DNA of 64,000 bases from Streptomyces corallincola (GTDB lineage: Bacteria > Actinomycetota > Actinomycetes > Streptomycetales > Streptomycetaceae), in NCBI RefSeq assembly GCF_019104725.1, contig NZ_JAHRXF010000007.1, forward strand, positions 1 through 64,000. Direction: 5' to 3'. The notes below the pieces were generated by a model. That model saw only the letters and a program-made list of their open reading frames with translations, did not search any database and was not told the origin of the DNA. Positions within the stretch are counted from its first letter, which is position 1, and each line of letters starts with the position of its first letter. Both the position numbers and the translations under genes were made by a program. Below, piece after piece: positions 8,601 to 17,901 of the stretch.

Positions 8601-11164
8601 TTGAGCCCCAGGCCGCTCCCGAGCCGATGGCCCTTACTGCACCGACGCCCGCGCCGCGGTTCGTCGAGGCTACAGCTCTGTTCGCACTCGGCCCCGAGCA
8701 GACCTCCTTCGAGGACCTCGAACTGACCGCGGACGACGACGTGGTCGTGGAAGTGAGCCAGGTTGGACTGAAGGGGGCCAAGAAGGGGCCGGCCAAGCCG
8801 AAGGGGCCGGAACGGCGGTCCATCATCCCTCTCAAGGGACTCGACGATTGGCTGGAGTTCCTGGAAGCGATGCTGGGCACGGCCGATGTGCCTGAAGGCA
8901 CCCTCATCGACAGTTTCAAGAGCCTTGACGAACTGAAGAGCTTCGAAGAGACACTTCCCGGCTTTATGGGAATGGACATCGACAACCCGGAAGACCGGTT
9001 CCCCTGGCTCCGGACGGTGCGCGATATCGCGGATGAACAGGGCTTCCTGCACTGGGAGTTGGAGTTCGCCCTAGTCTTTGCCCGTGGTGGCGGCTTCGAC
9101 CTTCAGGTGGGTAACCCGCCGTGGGTACGGCCCCGTTGGAACGAATCGGCCGTTCTCGCGGAGCACGAGCCGTGGTTCGAGCTGGCGGACAAAGCGTCTG
9201 CGAGCGAAAGGGACCGTCGAAGCCGGGAGCTTTTGGAGTCCCCTGCGGCTCGCCGGTATGTGCTCGGCGAGCTGACGAACACGAGCGCGCAGGTCGCGGT
9301 GTTCGGTTCCCTGCAGATGTACCCGCTGCTGACGGGGACCCAGCCGGACCTATATCGGGCGTTCATGTCTCAAGTCTGGGCGCACACTTCGGCGTCCGGG
9401 ACCGCTGGGATGGTTCACCCAGATACGCACTTCACGGGAGACAAGGAGGGTAGCCTCCGGGAGGCTGCGTATCGTCGGCTTCGTATTCACGGCGACTTCG
9501 TCAACTCCGGCCAGCGGTTCTTCCCGCGACCGGTGGGTGATACCGCGCACTTCGGGGTGCACGTTTACGGTCGGCCTACCGAGATCGGCTTCGACCATCT
9601 CTCCTGGTTGGTCTCTGTGGACGCGCTGCGGCACTCTACCCAGCACGACGGCTCGGGCGAGGTACCAGGCGTCCGGTACCGAAACGGTGAGTTCGACGAG
9701 CGTCCGCACCGGGCCCGTGTTATCCGGGTGGACAGATACCTGCTGTCTGTCTGGCAGCGTCTCTTGGGCGAAGCCGACCAGCCTGTCGAGCAGGGCCGCC
9801 TATTGTTCCCGGTCAGCACGGCGGAAGCCTCAGCGATCGAGGCTCTGGCGGACTATCCGCTGCGACTTGGCCCGCATCCGCGGATCTCGTCGGGATATCA
9901 CGAGAGTGGGGCGAAAAAGGAAAATCTGATCGATTACAACCGTCCTGATCCCACCACGGGCCAGGAGTTCCAGCCGAACCATTGGCGCCGGGTGATTCTC
10001 AAGGGTACCCAACTGAGTGTCGCCACCCCGGTGTTCAAACGCCATGACGCCAACAGCAATGATCCGTATGGCGCGGATCTCGTCGCCCTCCCGCCGGACT
10101 TCGTACCCGATACGGCATACGTAAGAGCACACGGCAGAAGCCAGGCATACCTAGCCGAGCAGGAACGGTGGATCGACCACCGGGCTCTTGGGCGATTGAG
10201 GGCGTGTGATAAATCCGTTGCTCGTGCGCGGCAACAGATTGCACGCGTTGAACGTATCTCTGAGGACCTGGTCAATCCGACCAAGATCGATGACGTACTG
10301 GTGCAGAGAGCTCAACGACGGTACGTCACCTTCTACCGACTCGCGTGGCGATGCATGATCGCGCCGAATACTGAGAGGGCTCTTTATGCGGCCCTGGTTC
10401 CTCCGGGCACGGCATACGTCGACAACGTCCATAGCCTCGCAATGCCGAGCCGCCTCTCGACCGCTTTGGTCGGAGGTTTCTGGGCGTCGCTACCTCTGGA
10501 TTACTTCTTGCGGGCCACAGGGCGAGGACACCTGCGGGGTACTGGCGTAAAAGCCATGCCCGCCCCTGCCCTCGAACACCCGCTCGCCTCTGCCCTCCTC
10601 CTCCGCACCCTCCGCTTGAATTGTCTGACCCAGGCCTATGTCGATCTCTGGGCCGATCTCTTCGACCCCGCCTGGCCCGATCGCGAGCGCTGGGCCCGCG
10701 ACTGGCCCGGCCTCCAGCCCCTGGATGACGTGTCCCCGGACTGGCGCCCAGAAACGCCCCTCCGCAGTGAGCGCGCCCGCCGGTCCGCCCTGGTCGAGAT
10801 CGACGCCCTAGTCGCGGTTTGGCTTGGAATGGACGCCGATGCCCTACTTGCCGCGTACCGGGGCCGTTTCCCCGTACTCCAGAAGTACGAGGCTGTGACC
10901 TGGTTCGATGCCGACGGTTGGAAGCTTGCGGGCAACGCGCGCACGATCGGGCAACGGCAGACGAAGGAGACGTGGGCGCAGTTCGAGGCGTATCGAGCCG
11001 CCCCGGACAGTGCCCCCGTCCCCGACGGTTACACGGTCCCCTTCTACAAGGCGGACCGCGAGGCGGAGATGCGTGAGGCGCACGCCGTCTTTCAGAAGCG
11101 GCTCGATGAAGCGATCGCGCGCGGTGAGTGGGACCCGGTCAAGCAGGAGGTGCCGAAGCCGTGA
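5669..11164 (+). CDS. Eco57I-type N6-adenine DNA methyltransferase, very large (DISARM DrmMI / PglX-like)
   Basis: Predicted SAM-dependent adenine DNA methyltransferase of 1831 aa. Motif I is EPALGSGAFLNEA near residue 636, a VDLNATGVELAEVSLWLN segment follows near 693, and the catalytic NPPW box (VGNPPWVRPRW) is near 1149. The gap of about 500 residues between motif I and NPPW is far longer than in simple methylases and holds a Lys/Pro-rich stretch and unassigned sequence. About 600 residues upstream and 650 downstream would fit target recognition or a nuclease, but I see no clear PD-(D/E)XK signature there. Its start overlaps the helicase stop and its stop overlaps the next GTG start, both by 4 bp. 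In DISARM the matching methylase marks host DNA. A combined restriction-modification enzyme (type IIG/IIL) is the main alternative. Confidence 0.87.
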   Translation: MSTDFDSFANRGEYLSAHYFADQLGTDLKKGLFATWAQREGDENDPRKTPRELLRTLRTPYLVEELRGYFVKTTQADAEDEARLNTHNNPEWTKRLAEWHQMVLRALGYDTSPAELTVHRAGRDHTLPVAYHGHGIVALDCGWTAANDDALDPDRAGRLLSSVRVSASESYETGAALASWLFQSELGEVGGPHPRFVLLLCGGVILLADRQAWNEGRYLAVNLDAALERNDRAQQGELATIAALFSLDMLRPGENDTSRGIDALLKSSGDNAAGVSGELRYGLQRSVEIIANEVLHRMADPKNNVTPADIESPKIPFARELTREALRYLYRVLFLLYAEARPELGILPADDGSYEAGYSMARLRELVERDEELVEEEAKNGFHLFQSLDVLFNKVNFGHRAYGTEPDDDQPGDDEETRKAKEARRSENRGLRFEALRSELFEPTAIRFIGTGVLDPRSDEDNDPRWLDLRLRNEALHEVLRLLTMKKGKRGERGGFISYRNLGINQLGAVYEGLMSYTGIIAKEELCEVARGGDPEQGSWLIPSHKQDQYPDKTLVQYGEDDARKGLRGPKKYEKGSFVYRLAGRDRETSASYYTPESLTKVTVELTLKNRLDQERDENGGVIKTRASELLKYKICEPALGSGAFLNEAINHVADEYLRRRQDELGITIPAADAITEKQKVKAYIALHNAYGVDLNATGVELAEVSLWLNTMHPGMRAPWFGLHLRRGNSLIGGRRAVYAGDDVAGKDRAWLKAKGALAPTPLPFIKDGELQPLPDDAVHQFLLPSPGWAAVAGSKEAKELAKEGVEKLAAWKKGILQRPKRSTAHLNTDGSPKLNPKSKVPKPETSSQFTKLRDAARRVEFLWAAVVKRMELSEKEIARRIDLWQADPTDPEYAFLQHPDQAVPKEKVLEDLFNAVDTPYWRLKKVMDAWCALWFWPVDKAGLLDGSDGEYAARTVVSDADGLSKVLGGVPLTGERLEPQAAPEPMALTAPTPAPRFVEATALFALGPEQTSFEDLELTADDDVVVEVSQVGLKGAKKGPAKPKGPERRSIIPLKGLDDWLEFLEAMLGTADVPEGTLIDSFKSLDELKSFEETLPGFMGMDIDNPEDRFPWLRTVRDIADEQGFLHWELEFALVFARGGGFDLQVGNPPWVRPRWNESAVLAEHEPWFELADKASASERDRRSRELLESPAARRYVLGELTNTSAQVAVFGSLQMYPLLTGTQPDLYRAFMSQVWAHTSASGTAGMVHPDTHFTGDKEGSLREAAYRRLRIHGDFVNSGQRFFPRPVGDTAHFGVHVYGRPTEIGFDHLSWLVSVDALRHSTQHDGSGEVPGVRYRNGEFDERPHRARVIRVDRYLLSVWQRLLGEADQPVEQGRLLFPVSTAEASAIEALADYPLRLGPHPRISSGYHESGAKKENLIDYNRPDPTTGQEFQPNHWRRVILKGTQLSVATPVFKRHDANSNDPYGADLVALPPDFVPDTAYVRAHGRSQAYLAEQERWIDHRALGRLRACDKSVARARQQIARVERISEDLVNPTKIDDVLVQRAQRRYVTFYRLAWRCMIAPNTERALYAALVPPGTAYVDNVHSLAMPSRLSTALVGGFWASLPLDYFLRATGRGHLRGTGVKAMPAPALEHPLASALLLRTLRLNCLTQAYVDLWADLFDPAWPDRERWARDWPGLQPLDDVSPDWRPETPLRSERARRSALVEIDALVAVWLGMDADALLAAYRGRFPVLQKYEAVTWFDADGWKLAGNARTIGQRQTKETWAQFEAYRAAPDSAPVPDGYTVPFYKADREAEMREAHAVFQKRLDEAIARGEWDPVKQEVPKP

Positions 11165-14100
11165 GGCCGACGCTGGAAGCGCGCGGGCTCAAGGAGAGCC
11201 TGCTGCAGTATCTGTCGACGACGTATGCGTTGACGGACGAGGGCGCGCGGGAGGCGCTGCATCGGTTCCTCGGGGATGAGACGACGGGGATGTTCCGCGG
11301 GCCGTACCTGCGGATCCGCACCCCGTTCACGGCGGCCAGCGAAGGGTGGCGTAAGCACCTGGAGTGGCAGCGTGAAGGATTCACCCCGTACGCGCATCAG
11401 GCGGTCGCGTTCGAGCGGCTGACGTCGGCGAACGGGCACACGCCGCAGCCGACCCTCGTGACCACGGGGACGGGTTCGGGCAAGACGGAATCGTTCCTCT
11501 ACCCGGTTCTCGATCACTGCCGCCGGGAGCGGGAGGCGGGGAAGACCGGCGTCAAAGCAGTGTTCCTGTACCCGATGAATGCGCTCGCGACCGACCAGGC
11601 GCAGCGCATCAACGACCTGCTCACGCAGAACGACGAGGCTCTCGGCAAGCTCTGGGCGGGGCTGTACATCGGGGACCGGGCGGCGACCCAGTACGAGAAG
11701 GTGCGTACGCGGCGTTCGGACATGCAGCTATCACCGCCGGACATCCTGATCACCAACTACAAGATGCTGGATCTGCTGCTGCAGCGTGAGGACGACGCCT
11801 CCCTGTGGCGGGACGCGGACATCCGGTACGTGGTGGTGGACGAGTTCCACACGTACGACGGCGCGCAGGGCACCGACGTGGCAATGCTGCTGCGACGGCT
11901 CGCGTCCGCGGTCGGCATGTCCGAGAAGGGACGCCCGCTGGGACGCATCTGTCCGGTTGCGACCTCCGCGACGCTCGCATCTGGAACAGACGAAGACGGG
12001 GTGACGCGCCTGCTGGAGGTGGCGAGCGACGTCTTCGGTACGGAGTTCACGGCGGAATCCATCGTCGGAGAGAACCGGCTGTCGGTCGAGGAGTTCATCC
12101 CGCTGACCGACGTGAAGATGCAGGGACTGCCGACGCCCGACGAGCTGCTGGCTCTGCCCGATCCCGCTTCCGGCGAGGAGGCGATGCTCGACCTCATCAA
12201 AGCGGTGACCACGGTCCGGGATCCGGACCCGTTCCTGCTGGGTGAGAACCTGAAACGGCATCTGTTCACCCGCGCGGTGATGCAGGCGCTGGACGGCGAA
12301 GTGAAGACCAGCTCGGAAGTGCTGGACGTTATGTGGCGGGCCGGCGCTGCTGGTTGGGCGGAGGCGGTGGCCCGTCAGCCGGAGAAGGCGGCCGAGGCGC
12401 TTGCCCGGTTCGTGGCGCTGATGTCGTACGCGCGTGACCCCAAGTCACCTCCGGGGGAGCCGCGTCCGTTCGTACACGTCGAGGTGCACCAGTGGGCCCG
12501 GTCCGTGTCCCGGCTGCTGCGTGGCGTACTGCCGTGGCCGAAGGCCGAGTTCCGCTGGGACGCGGCCGGCATGGCGGACGCCAGTGCGACCGACGGCGGC
12601 CGAACGGCGCCGGTGACGACCGCGACGTCGGGGCAGAGCGCCAACCTTTTCCTGCCGGCCATCTACTGCCGGGACTGCGGGCGGTCGGGCTGGGCGGTGT
12701 TCTCGCCGGAGAGCGATGACCACGACGTCCAGTTCGACACTTTCAAGATCCGTCGCGCCTCGCTCGGCCAGGACAAGGCCCGGGTACGGAACCTGATCGC
12801 AGCGACCGAGCGGGAGGCGCGAGAGGGCTCCGGAGCGGCGCCGATGGCGGCTGGCGGCAGGGGTACGAGCGCTGCATCGCAGGGCTCGGGCGGTTTGCTG
12901 ATGGTGCTGGACGGCGCGCGCAAGCGGCTGCGGTTGCCCGATCCGCTCAACGACTACGACAAGGACACCAAGGAGCCGCGGCTGACCGCCCGCGACTCGG
13001 CGTTCGTGCTGGTCAACTTCGGTGGCACGGTGGCGAACACCGCGGCCAGGGAAGACTGGTGTGCAGCGTGTGGCGAGCGCAACGCCATCCGCTACCTGGG
13101 CACCGGTTCGGCCGCGATGGCCGCGGCGTCGATCACGCAGCTGTTCACGGGTGGGGAGCTCGACAAGAAGCTGCACGAGGACAAGACGCTGATGTTCAAC
13201 GACTCGGTGCAGGATGCCGCGCACCGGGCCGGGTTCGTCTCGAACCGTTCGTACACTTTCTCGCTGCGCGCCCTGCTGGCCAAGCACCTAAGGCACGACC
13301 AGCCGACGCCGCTCAACGACCTGATCGCAGGCGTGGTCGAGGCCACTACGGACAAGGACACGCTGGCTGCGGTGGTGCCGCCGGATCTGCACGGCTACAA
13401 GGGAGTTGATCGGCTGCTGTCCGGTGAGGGGCGCGGCGGAAGTCTGCCGACGTGGCGTCTCATCGGGCAGCGTCTCGCGTTCGAGGCGTTGATGGAGTTC
13501 GGCTTCCGCTCGCGCAACGGCCGCACCCTGGAGCTGACCAGGACCGCTTCCGCGCAGGTTCGTATCGACGATGCGGTGGCCGTCGTAGCCCTCGTCAAAC
13601 GGATCCACGAGGAGTGTGTGCGCGACGGTGTCCCGCTGATCGCTCAGGACGACGCACGCTATCTGGCGTTCGTACGGATCTTCTTGGAACGGCTGCGCAC
13701 CCGGGGTGCGGTGGCGCACAAGTGGTTGAGCAAGTACGTGGACGAGGCGGGTACCAGCCGGTACTTCATCTGGGGCAAGCGGGCGCCTGGCATGCGGGCT
13801 TTCCCGAAACGCGTCGCGGCCCCGGTGTTCCTGCTCAGCCAGCCCAAGAACGGCAGCGAGTTCGACTTCGCGACCGGGCGGTTGTCCTGGTACGAGCGGT
13901 GGGCAGGGCGCTGCCTCGGTCTCCCGCGCGAGATGGCGCCGGAGTTCTGGAGTGGACTGCTACCAGAGCTGGCCTCGCTCGGCCTGCTGTCGGTCCGTAC
14001 CCCGGCTGACACCTCGGTGCGGGTGTACGGGCTGAAGCCGGGCAACATCGAGGCCCAGCTGCTGGACGACGAGCAGGTACGTCACGCCTACGTGCGCTGC

Positions 14101-17100
14101 CCGGTGTGTTTCTGGGAGCAGACGGTCCACCCGTCCCTGCTTGACCAGTGGCACGAGCAGCCGTGCCCCTCTTACCGCTGCCGCAACGGCCGCCTGGTGG
14201 CCGGCGACCGGCCCGAGGGCCTGGGCGCGCACCACCGCGACCGCGACTACACCGACGACTACTACCGTCGTCTGTACCGCAAGGCGGGCACCTATCAGGT
14301 GGTCACCGCTGAGCACACCGGGATGCTCTCCCGTCCGGAGCGGGAGAATGTGGAGAAGGCCTTCAAGCGCCGCGAGGGCTTCAAGGACCCCAACGTCCTG
14401 TCGTGCACCCCGACACTGGAGATGGGCATCGACATCGGTGACCTCTCGGCGGTCGTGCTTGCCGCTCTGCCGCGTCGCCCTGCCAGCTACGCCCAACAGG
14501 TTGGGCGAGCGGGACGCCGTACGGGCAATGCGTTCTTGCTGACCATCCCCGACCGACGGCGCCGCGACCTGTACTTCCTGGAGCGGCCAAAGGATCTGAT
14601 CGCGGGCACGATCGTGCCCCCGGGCTGCCATCTGTCAGCCATCGAGATCCTGCGCCGCCAATATCTGGCGCACTTGCTGGACCTCGCGGCCGCCGGACGG
14701 CTGGTGCGTGCGGACGGCATCGTGCTGCGTGCGCTGCCGCACAAGGCGCCTCGTCTGTTCGGGCCTTCGGGCTACCTGGTTGACCTGGTGGAGCTGGCCA
14801 TCGCCCAGGGCGAGGAACTGGCGAAGGGGTTCTTGGAGTTGTTCCCCTCCGGTGTCAACGACCAGGCCAAGGCCGACCTGCGTACTTACGCCACCCACGA
14901 CCTGCGCGCCAAGGTCGAGGAGGCCGAACGGGAGTGGTTCCGCGGCCAGCGAGCACTGCGGTCTCGGCTGCGTGAGATCGATGATGCCCACGAGGAACTG
15001 CACGACTCCGATCCGGACCAGGCGCGGCAGAAGGCCGAACTGGACGCCGAACGACGTGGAGTTGGCCGCCGCCTGATGAACCTGGGCGAGACGTCGGCCC
15101 AGAGCGCTCTGTGCGACCTGGGGCTGCTGCCCAACTACGCGCTGATCGATTCCACGACCGTTCTGTCGGCGACGCTGTACGGCGAGGACGGGGTGGACGC
15201 CAAGACGGGGCAGGTGAAGTACACCTCCACCACCGATTCCTACGAGAGGCCGCGGCGTATCGCGCTGGAAGAGATGGCCCCGGGCAACACCTTCTACGTC
15301 AACGGCCACAAGCATCAGATCACCGGTCTGGAGATTGCAACCGGCGGCCGGCAGGAGTGGCGCACTTGGCGCGTATGCCCGGGCTGCGGATACGTGCGTA
15401 CCGAGGACGCCGCCGAGGACCGGTCGCCATGCCCGCGCTGCAAGACCAGTCACATCGCAGACGACGGCTCCTGCCTGTTCCAGATCGTCGAACCGGCGAC
15501 CGTGACCTCGCGGGACAAACGGGAAGACGCCCAGATCCGCGATGACAAGGACGACCGGGACCGCCGTTTCTACACGGTCGTGGACGCGGTCGACATCCCG
15601 GTGGAGGCCATTGAGCCGGGCTCGTGGCGGCACGACAGCCAGACGTTCGGCGTCGACTACTGCCGTAAGGCGATGATTCGCCGGATCAACGTCGGACCGG
15701 TCCGTTACGACGCTCCGAACCGCGACGACTTCGCCGGCCACCGGGTGCGCCTGAACCCGTTCCACGTGTGCACGGCCTGCGGCGCGGCCACCGCGGACGG
15801 CCAGCCGGTCTTCGACCACGACACTGACGCGCTCGACTCCCTCGCCGCTCGCAGCGGAGCACTCAAGCACCACCGTCCATGGTGCCCGTTGCGGCGCGGA
15901 AAGAAGGACGGCGTACGTCAAGAACCCGTCTTGCTCGCCCACAAGTTGGAGACCGAAGCCCTGCGGGTCCTCATCCCCGCCGCCACCGCAGACGTCGATT
16001 CCAAGGTGCACTCGTTCAGGGCCGCACTTCGCCTCGGCGTGGACCTTCACTTCGGCGGCGACCCTCAGCACCTGGCCACCACCGTCGCCTCCATGCCGGA
16101 CAACGAGAGCGGCGAGCGCCGCTGGTTCCTCGTGCTCTTCGACTCGCTGCCCGGTGGCACCGGCTACCTGGACCGGCTCACCGATCCGATCGCGTTCCGC
16201 GACACCCTGGCCAAGGCGTACGAGATGCTCAAGGAGTGCCCGTGCGCCGAGGAGCAGCGCCGGGCCTGCCACCGCTGCCTGCATCGCTACACCCCTGAGC
16301 CGTTCCAGGACATCGTCTCGCGCCAAGCCGCGCTGACGATGCTGGAATCCCTGCTGTTCAAGCAGGACGGCTCGGACGGCTGGGAGTGGAGCGAGGTCGA
16401 CCACACCGGACTGGTCGGCTTGGACGCCCAGGTCGAATCCGACCTTGAGGCGCGCTTCCTGGCGGCCCTGCGCGACTGGGTGAAGGTCACCGACGACGCC
16501 TCCCTCGACGAAGACGGCCATGCGAGCGGGCATCTGCGCTTCACCGACGGTCCCGGCGTCATGCACTGGCGCCTGACCGCGCAGCAGCAACTCCGGGGCA
16601 CCGTCACCGACTTCACCTTCACGCGCATCGACGGGCCGACCCAGAGCGTCAAGGTCTACCTCGAAGGCTTTCGCTTCCACGCCAGCCGCGAGCACAACCA
16701 GATCGCCACCGACGCGGCGAAGCGCACCCTCCTGCGCGCCGAAGGAGAGACCGTCTTCCAGATCACCTGGGCGGACATCGATCTCTTCGAGAAGCGGCCC
16801 ACCCGTACGCAGCCCGTATGGCCGCCGTACCGGGGCACGGCTCAGGAACAGGCCAAGACCGCGTACGAGCAGTACGGCGGCCAGCGCGCCCACTTCGCCG
16901 ATGCTGTCTTCGCCAACCCCATCGACACCTTGATCGCCTACCTGCGTGATCCGGATGCCGACCGCTGGGCCCGCCGGGCCCGCGCTCTGGTCACCGGGCT
17001 GACGGCCCAGCCAGGCACGGCCCCGGTTGCCGCGGCCGGACGCCGCAGCGAACTGGTGGCAGCCCTGCGCGGCCAACTGGCCACCTTCTCCGCCACCGAG

Positions 17101-17901
17101 CGCCACGACAAGCCGGTCGTAGCGGATGCCGCCGGCATCGGACCCGTCCATGTCTTCCGCACGCAGGACGAGACCGGGCTGCCGATCGTGTTCGCCCTGG
17201 ACGCCGCCGACCCCGAGGCCCTGAAATGGACCGCCCTCGCCGTGCTCGACGACTCCGAAGCCGTGCTGGACACGGACGAGCACAAGGAACGCTGGCGGTC
17301 CTGGCTGTACTGGACCAACCTCACCCAGTTCCTGTCTCTGGCCGGCGGTGACGGCGTCCAGCTCGCCACCAGCAAGGCCGCGGACTTCGAGGTCGAGGTT
17401 CTCGCGGTCTGCGGCGGGCTCGGCGAACTCGACTCGCTGATCGGCGCCCTCGCACCCGTCGTGCCCGAGGCGCCTGTGACCGTGGTCAAGCCCGTCGACC
17501 CAGACCCCGGGCACGACTCGGCCGCCGAGGCCGCCGTTGTCCAGGCGCTTCGCGACGCCGTCTGGGACGAGGACATCCTGGAGATCCTGCGCGAAGACGT
17601 GGATGAGGCACCGGACTTGCTCCGTCTCGCCGAGACACTTGCCGACCGCGGCAAGCAGGCACCCGTCTTTGGCTACGAATTGGGCACCAGCCGCTGGCAG
17701 GCCGACTTCGCCTGGCACACCTCCGCTCTCAAGATCGCCGTTGTCTCCGCCCACCAGGGCGACGACGACCCCGAGGCCCAGCGACGCGACGCCGCGTACG
17801 CCGAGGACGGCTGGACTGTGCGTACTGCCGCCGAATGGCTCGACCATCTCGACGAACTGCTCGACCAGCTCCCCGACACGGAAGAAGGCACGCTCCGATG
17901 A
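11161..17901 (+). CDS. giant DEAD/DEAH helicase with DUF1998 and nuclease-like C-terminus (DruE- or DrmA/DrmB-like)
   Basis: Superfamily 2 helicase of 2246 aa. Walker A TTGTGSGKTESF lies near residue 102, a DEFH box near 227, motif III as ATSATLA, and motifs V-VI as EMGIDIGDLS and QQVGRAGRR near 1113. Long insertions separate the RecA lobes and include Cys pairs (YCRDCG, WCAACG). A DUF1998 region with FDSLPGGTGY and zinc-type CPC...CHRC cysteines spans roughly 1590-1726. This architecture is that of Druantia DruE, or of DISARM DrmA and DrmB joined in one chain. Beyond it, residues about 1758-1876 (VTDFTF, VYLEGFRFH, ITWADI) resemble a Vsr-like PD-(D/E)XK fold, and the last 100 residues look like a second degenerate one. 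The GTG start follows AGGAGG (11145-11150) and overlaps the methylase stop. Helicase assignment is sure; the nuclease domains are inferred. Confidence 0.88.
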   Translation: MRPTLEARGLKESLLQYLSTTYALTDEGAREALHRFLGDETTGMFRGPYLRIRTPFTAASEGWRKHLEWQREGFTPYAHQAVAFERLTSANGHTPQPTLVTTGTGSGKTESFLYPVLDHCRREREAGKTGVKAVFLYPMNALATDQAQRINDLLTQNDEALGKLWAGLYIGDRAATQYEKVRTRRSDMQLSPPDILITNYKMLDLLLQREDDASLWRDADIRYVVVDEFHTYDGAQGTDVAMLLRRLASAVGMSEKGRPLGRICPVATSATLASGTDEDGVTRLLEVASDVFGTEFTAESIVGENRLSVEEFIPLTDVKMQGLPTPDELLALPDPASGEEAMLDLIKAVTTVRDPDPFLLGENLKRHLFTRAVMQALDGEVKTSSEVLDVMWRAGAAGWAEAVARQPEKAAEALARFVALMSYARDPKSPPGEPRPFVHVEVHQWARSVSRLLRGVLPWPKAEFRWDAAGMADASATDGGRTAPVTTATSGQSANLFLPAIYCRDCGRSGWAVFSPESDDHDVQFDTFKIRRASLGQDKARVRNLIAATEREAREGSGAAPMAAGGRGTSAASQGSGGLLMVLDGARKRLRLPDPLNDYDKDTKEPRLTARDSAFVLVNFGGTVANTAAREDWCAACGERNAIRYLGTGSAAMAAASITQLFTGGELDKKLHEDKTLMFNDSVQDAAHRAGFVSNRSYTFSLRALLAKHLRHDQPTPLNDLIAGVVEATTDKDTLAAVVPPDLHGYKGVDRLLSGEGRGGSLPTWRLIGQRLAFEALMEFGFRSRNGRTLELTRTASAQVRIDDAVAVVALVKRIHEECVRDGVPLIAQDDARYLAFVRIFLERLRTRGAVAHKWLSKYVDEAGTSRYFIWGKRAPGMRAFPKRVAAPVFLLSQPKNGSEFDFATGRLSWYERWAGRCLGLPREMAPEFWSGLLPELASLGLLSVRTPADTSVRVYGLKPGNIEAQLLDDEQVRHAYVRCPVCFWEQTVHPSLLDQWHEQPCPSYRCRNGRLVAGDRPEGLGAHHRDRDYTDDYYRRLYRKAGTYQVVTAEHTGMLSRPERENVEKAFKRREGFKDPNVLSCTPTLEMGIDIGDLSAVVLAALPRRPASYAQQVGRAGRRTGNAFLLTIPDRRRRDLYFLERPKDLIAGTIVPPGCHLSAIEILRRQYLAHLLDLAAAGRLVRADGIVLRALPHKAPRLFGPSGYLVDLVELAIAQGEELAKGFLELFPSGVNDQAKADLRTYATHDLRAKVEEAEREWFRGQRALRSRLREIDDAHEELHDSDPDQARQKAELDAERRGVGRRLMNLGETSAQSALCDLGLLPNYALIDSTTVLSATLYGEDGVDAKTGQVKYTSTTDSYERPRRIALEEMAPGNTFYVNGHKHQITGLEIATGGRQEWRTWRVCPGCGYVRTEDAAEDRSPCPRCKTSHIADDGSCLFQIVEPATVTSRDKREDAQIRDDKDDRDRRFYTVVDAVDIPVEAIEPGSWRHDSQTFGVDYCRKAMIRRINVGPVRYDAPNRDDFAGHRVRLNPFHVCTACGAATADGQPVFDHDTDALDSLAARSGALKHHRPWCPLRRGKKDGVRQEPVLLAHKLETEALRVLIPAATADVDSKVHSFRAALRLGVDLHFGGDPQHLATTVASMPDNESGERRWFLVLFDSLPGGTGYLDRLTDPIAFRDTLAKAYEMLKECPCAEEQRRACHRCLHRYTPEPFQDIVSRQAALTMLESLLFKQDGSDGWEWSEVDHTGLVGLDAQVESDLEARFLAALRDWVKVTDDASLDEDGHASGHLRFTDGPGVMHWRLTAQQQLRGTVTDFTFTRIDGPTQSVKVYLEGFRFHASREHNQIATDAAKRTLLRAEGETVFQITWADIDLFEKRPTRTQPVWPPYRGTAQEQAKTAYEQYGGQRAHFADAVFANPIDTLIAYLRDPDADRWARRARALVTGLTAQPGTAPVAAAGRRSELVAALRGQLATFSATERHDKPVVADAAGIGPVHVFRTQDETGLPIVFALDAADPEALKWTALAVLDDSEAVLDTDEHKERWRSWLYWTNLTQFLSLAGGDGVQLATSKAADFEVEVLAVCGGLGELDSLIGALAPVVPEAPVTVVKPVDPDPGHDSAAEAAVVQALRDAVWDEDILEILREDVDEAPDLLRLAETLADRGKQAPVFGYELGTSRWQADFAWHTSALKIAVVSAHQGDDDPEAQRRDAAYAEDGWTVRTAAEWLDHLDELLDQLPDTEEGTLR

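Noticed and set aside
14635-17847. 1070-codon minus frame opposite the DUF1998 helicase
   Set aside because: Antisense shadow of a strongly biased coding region.
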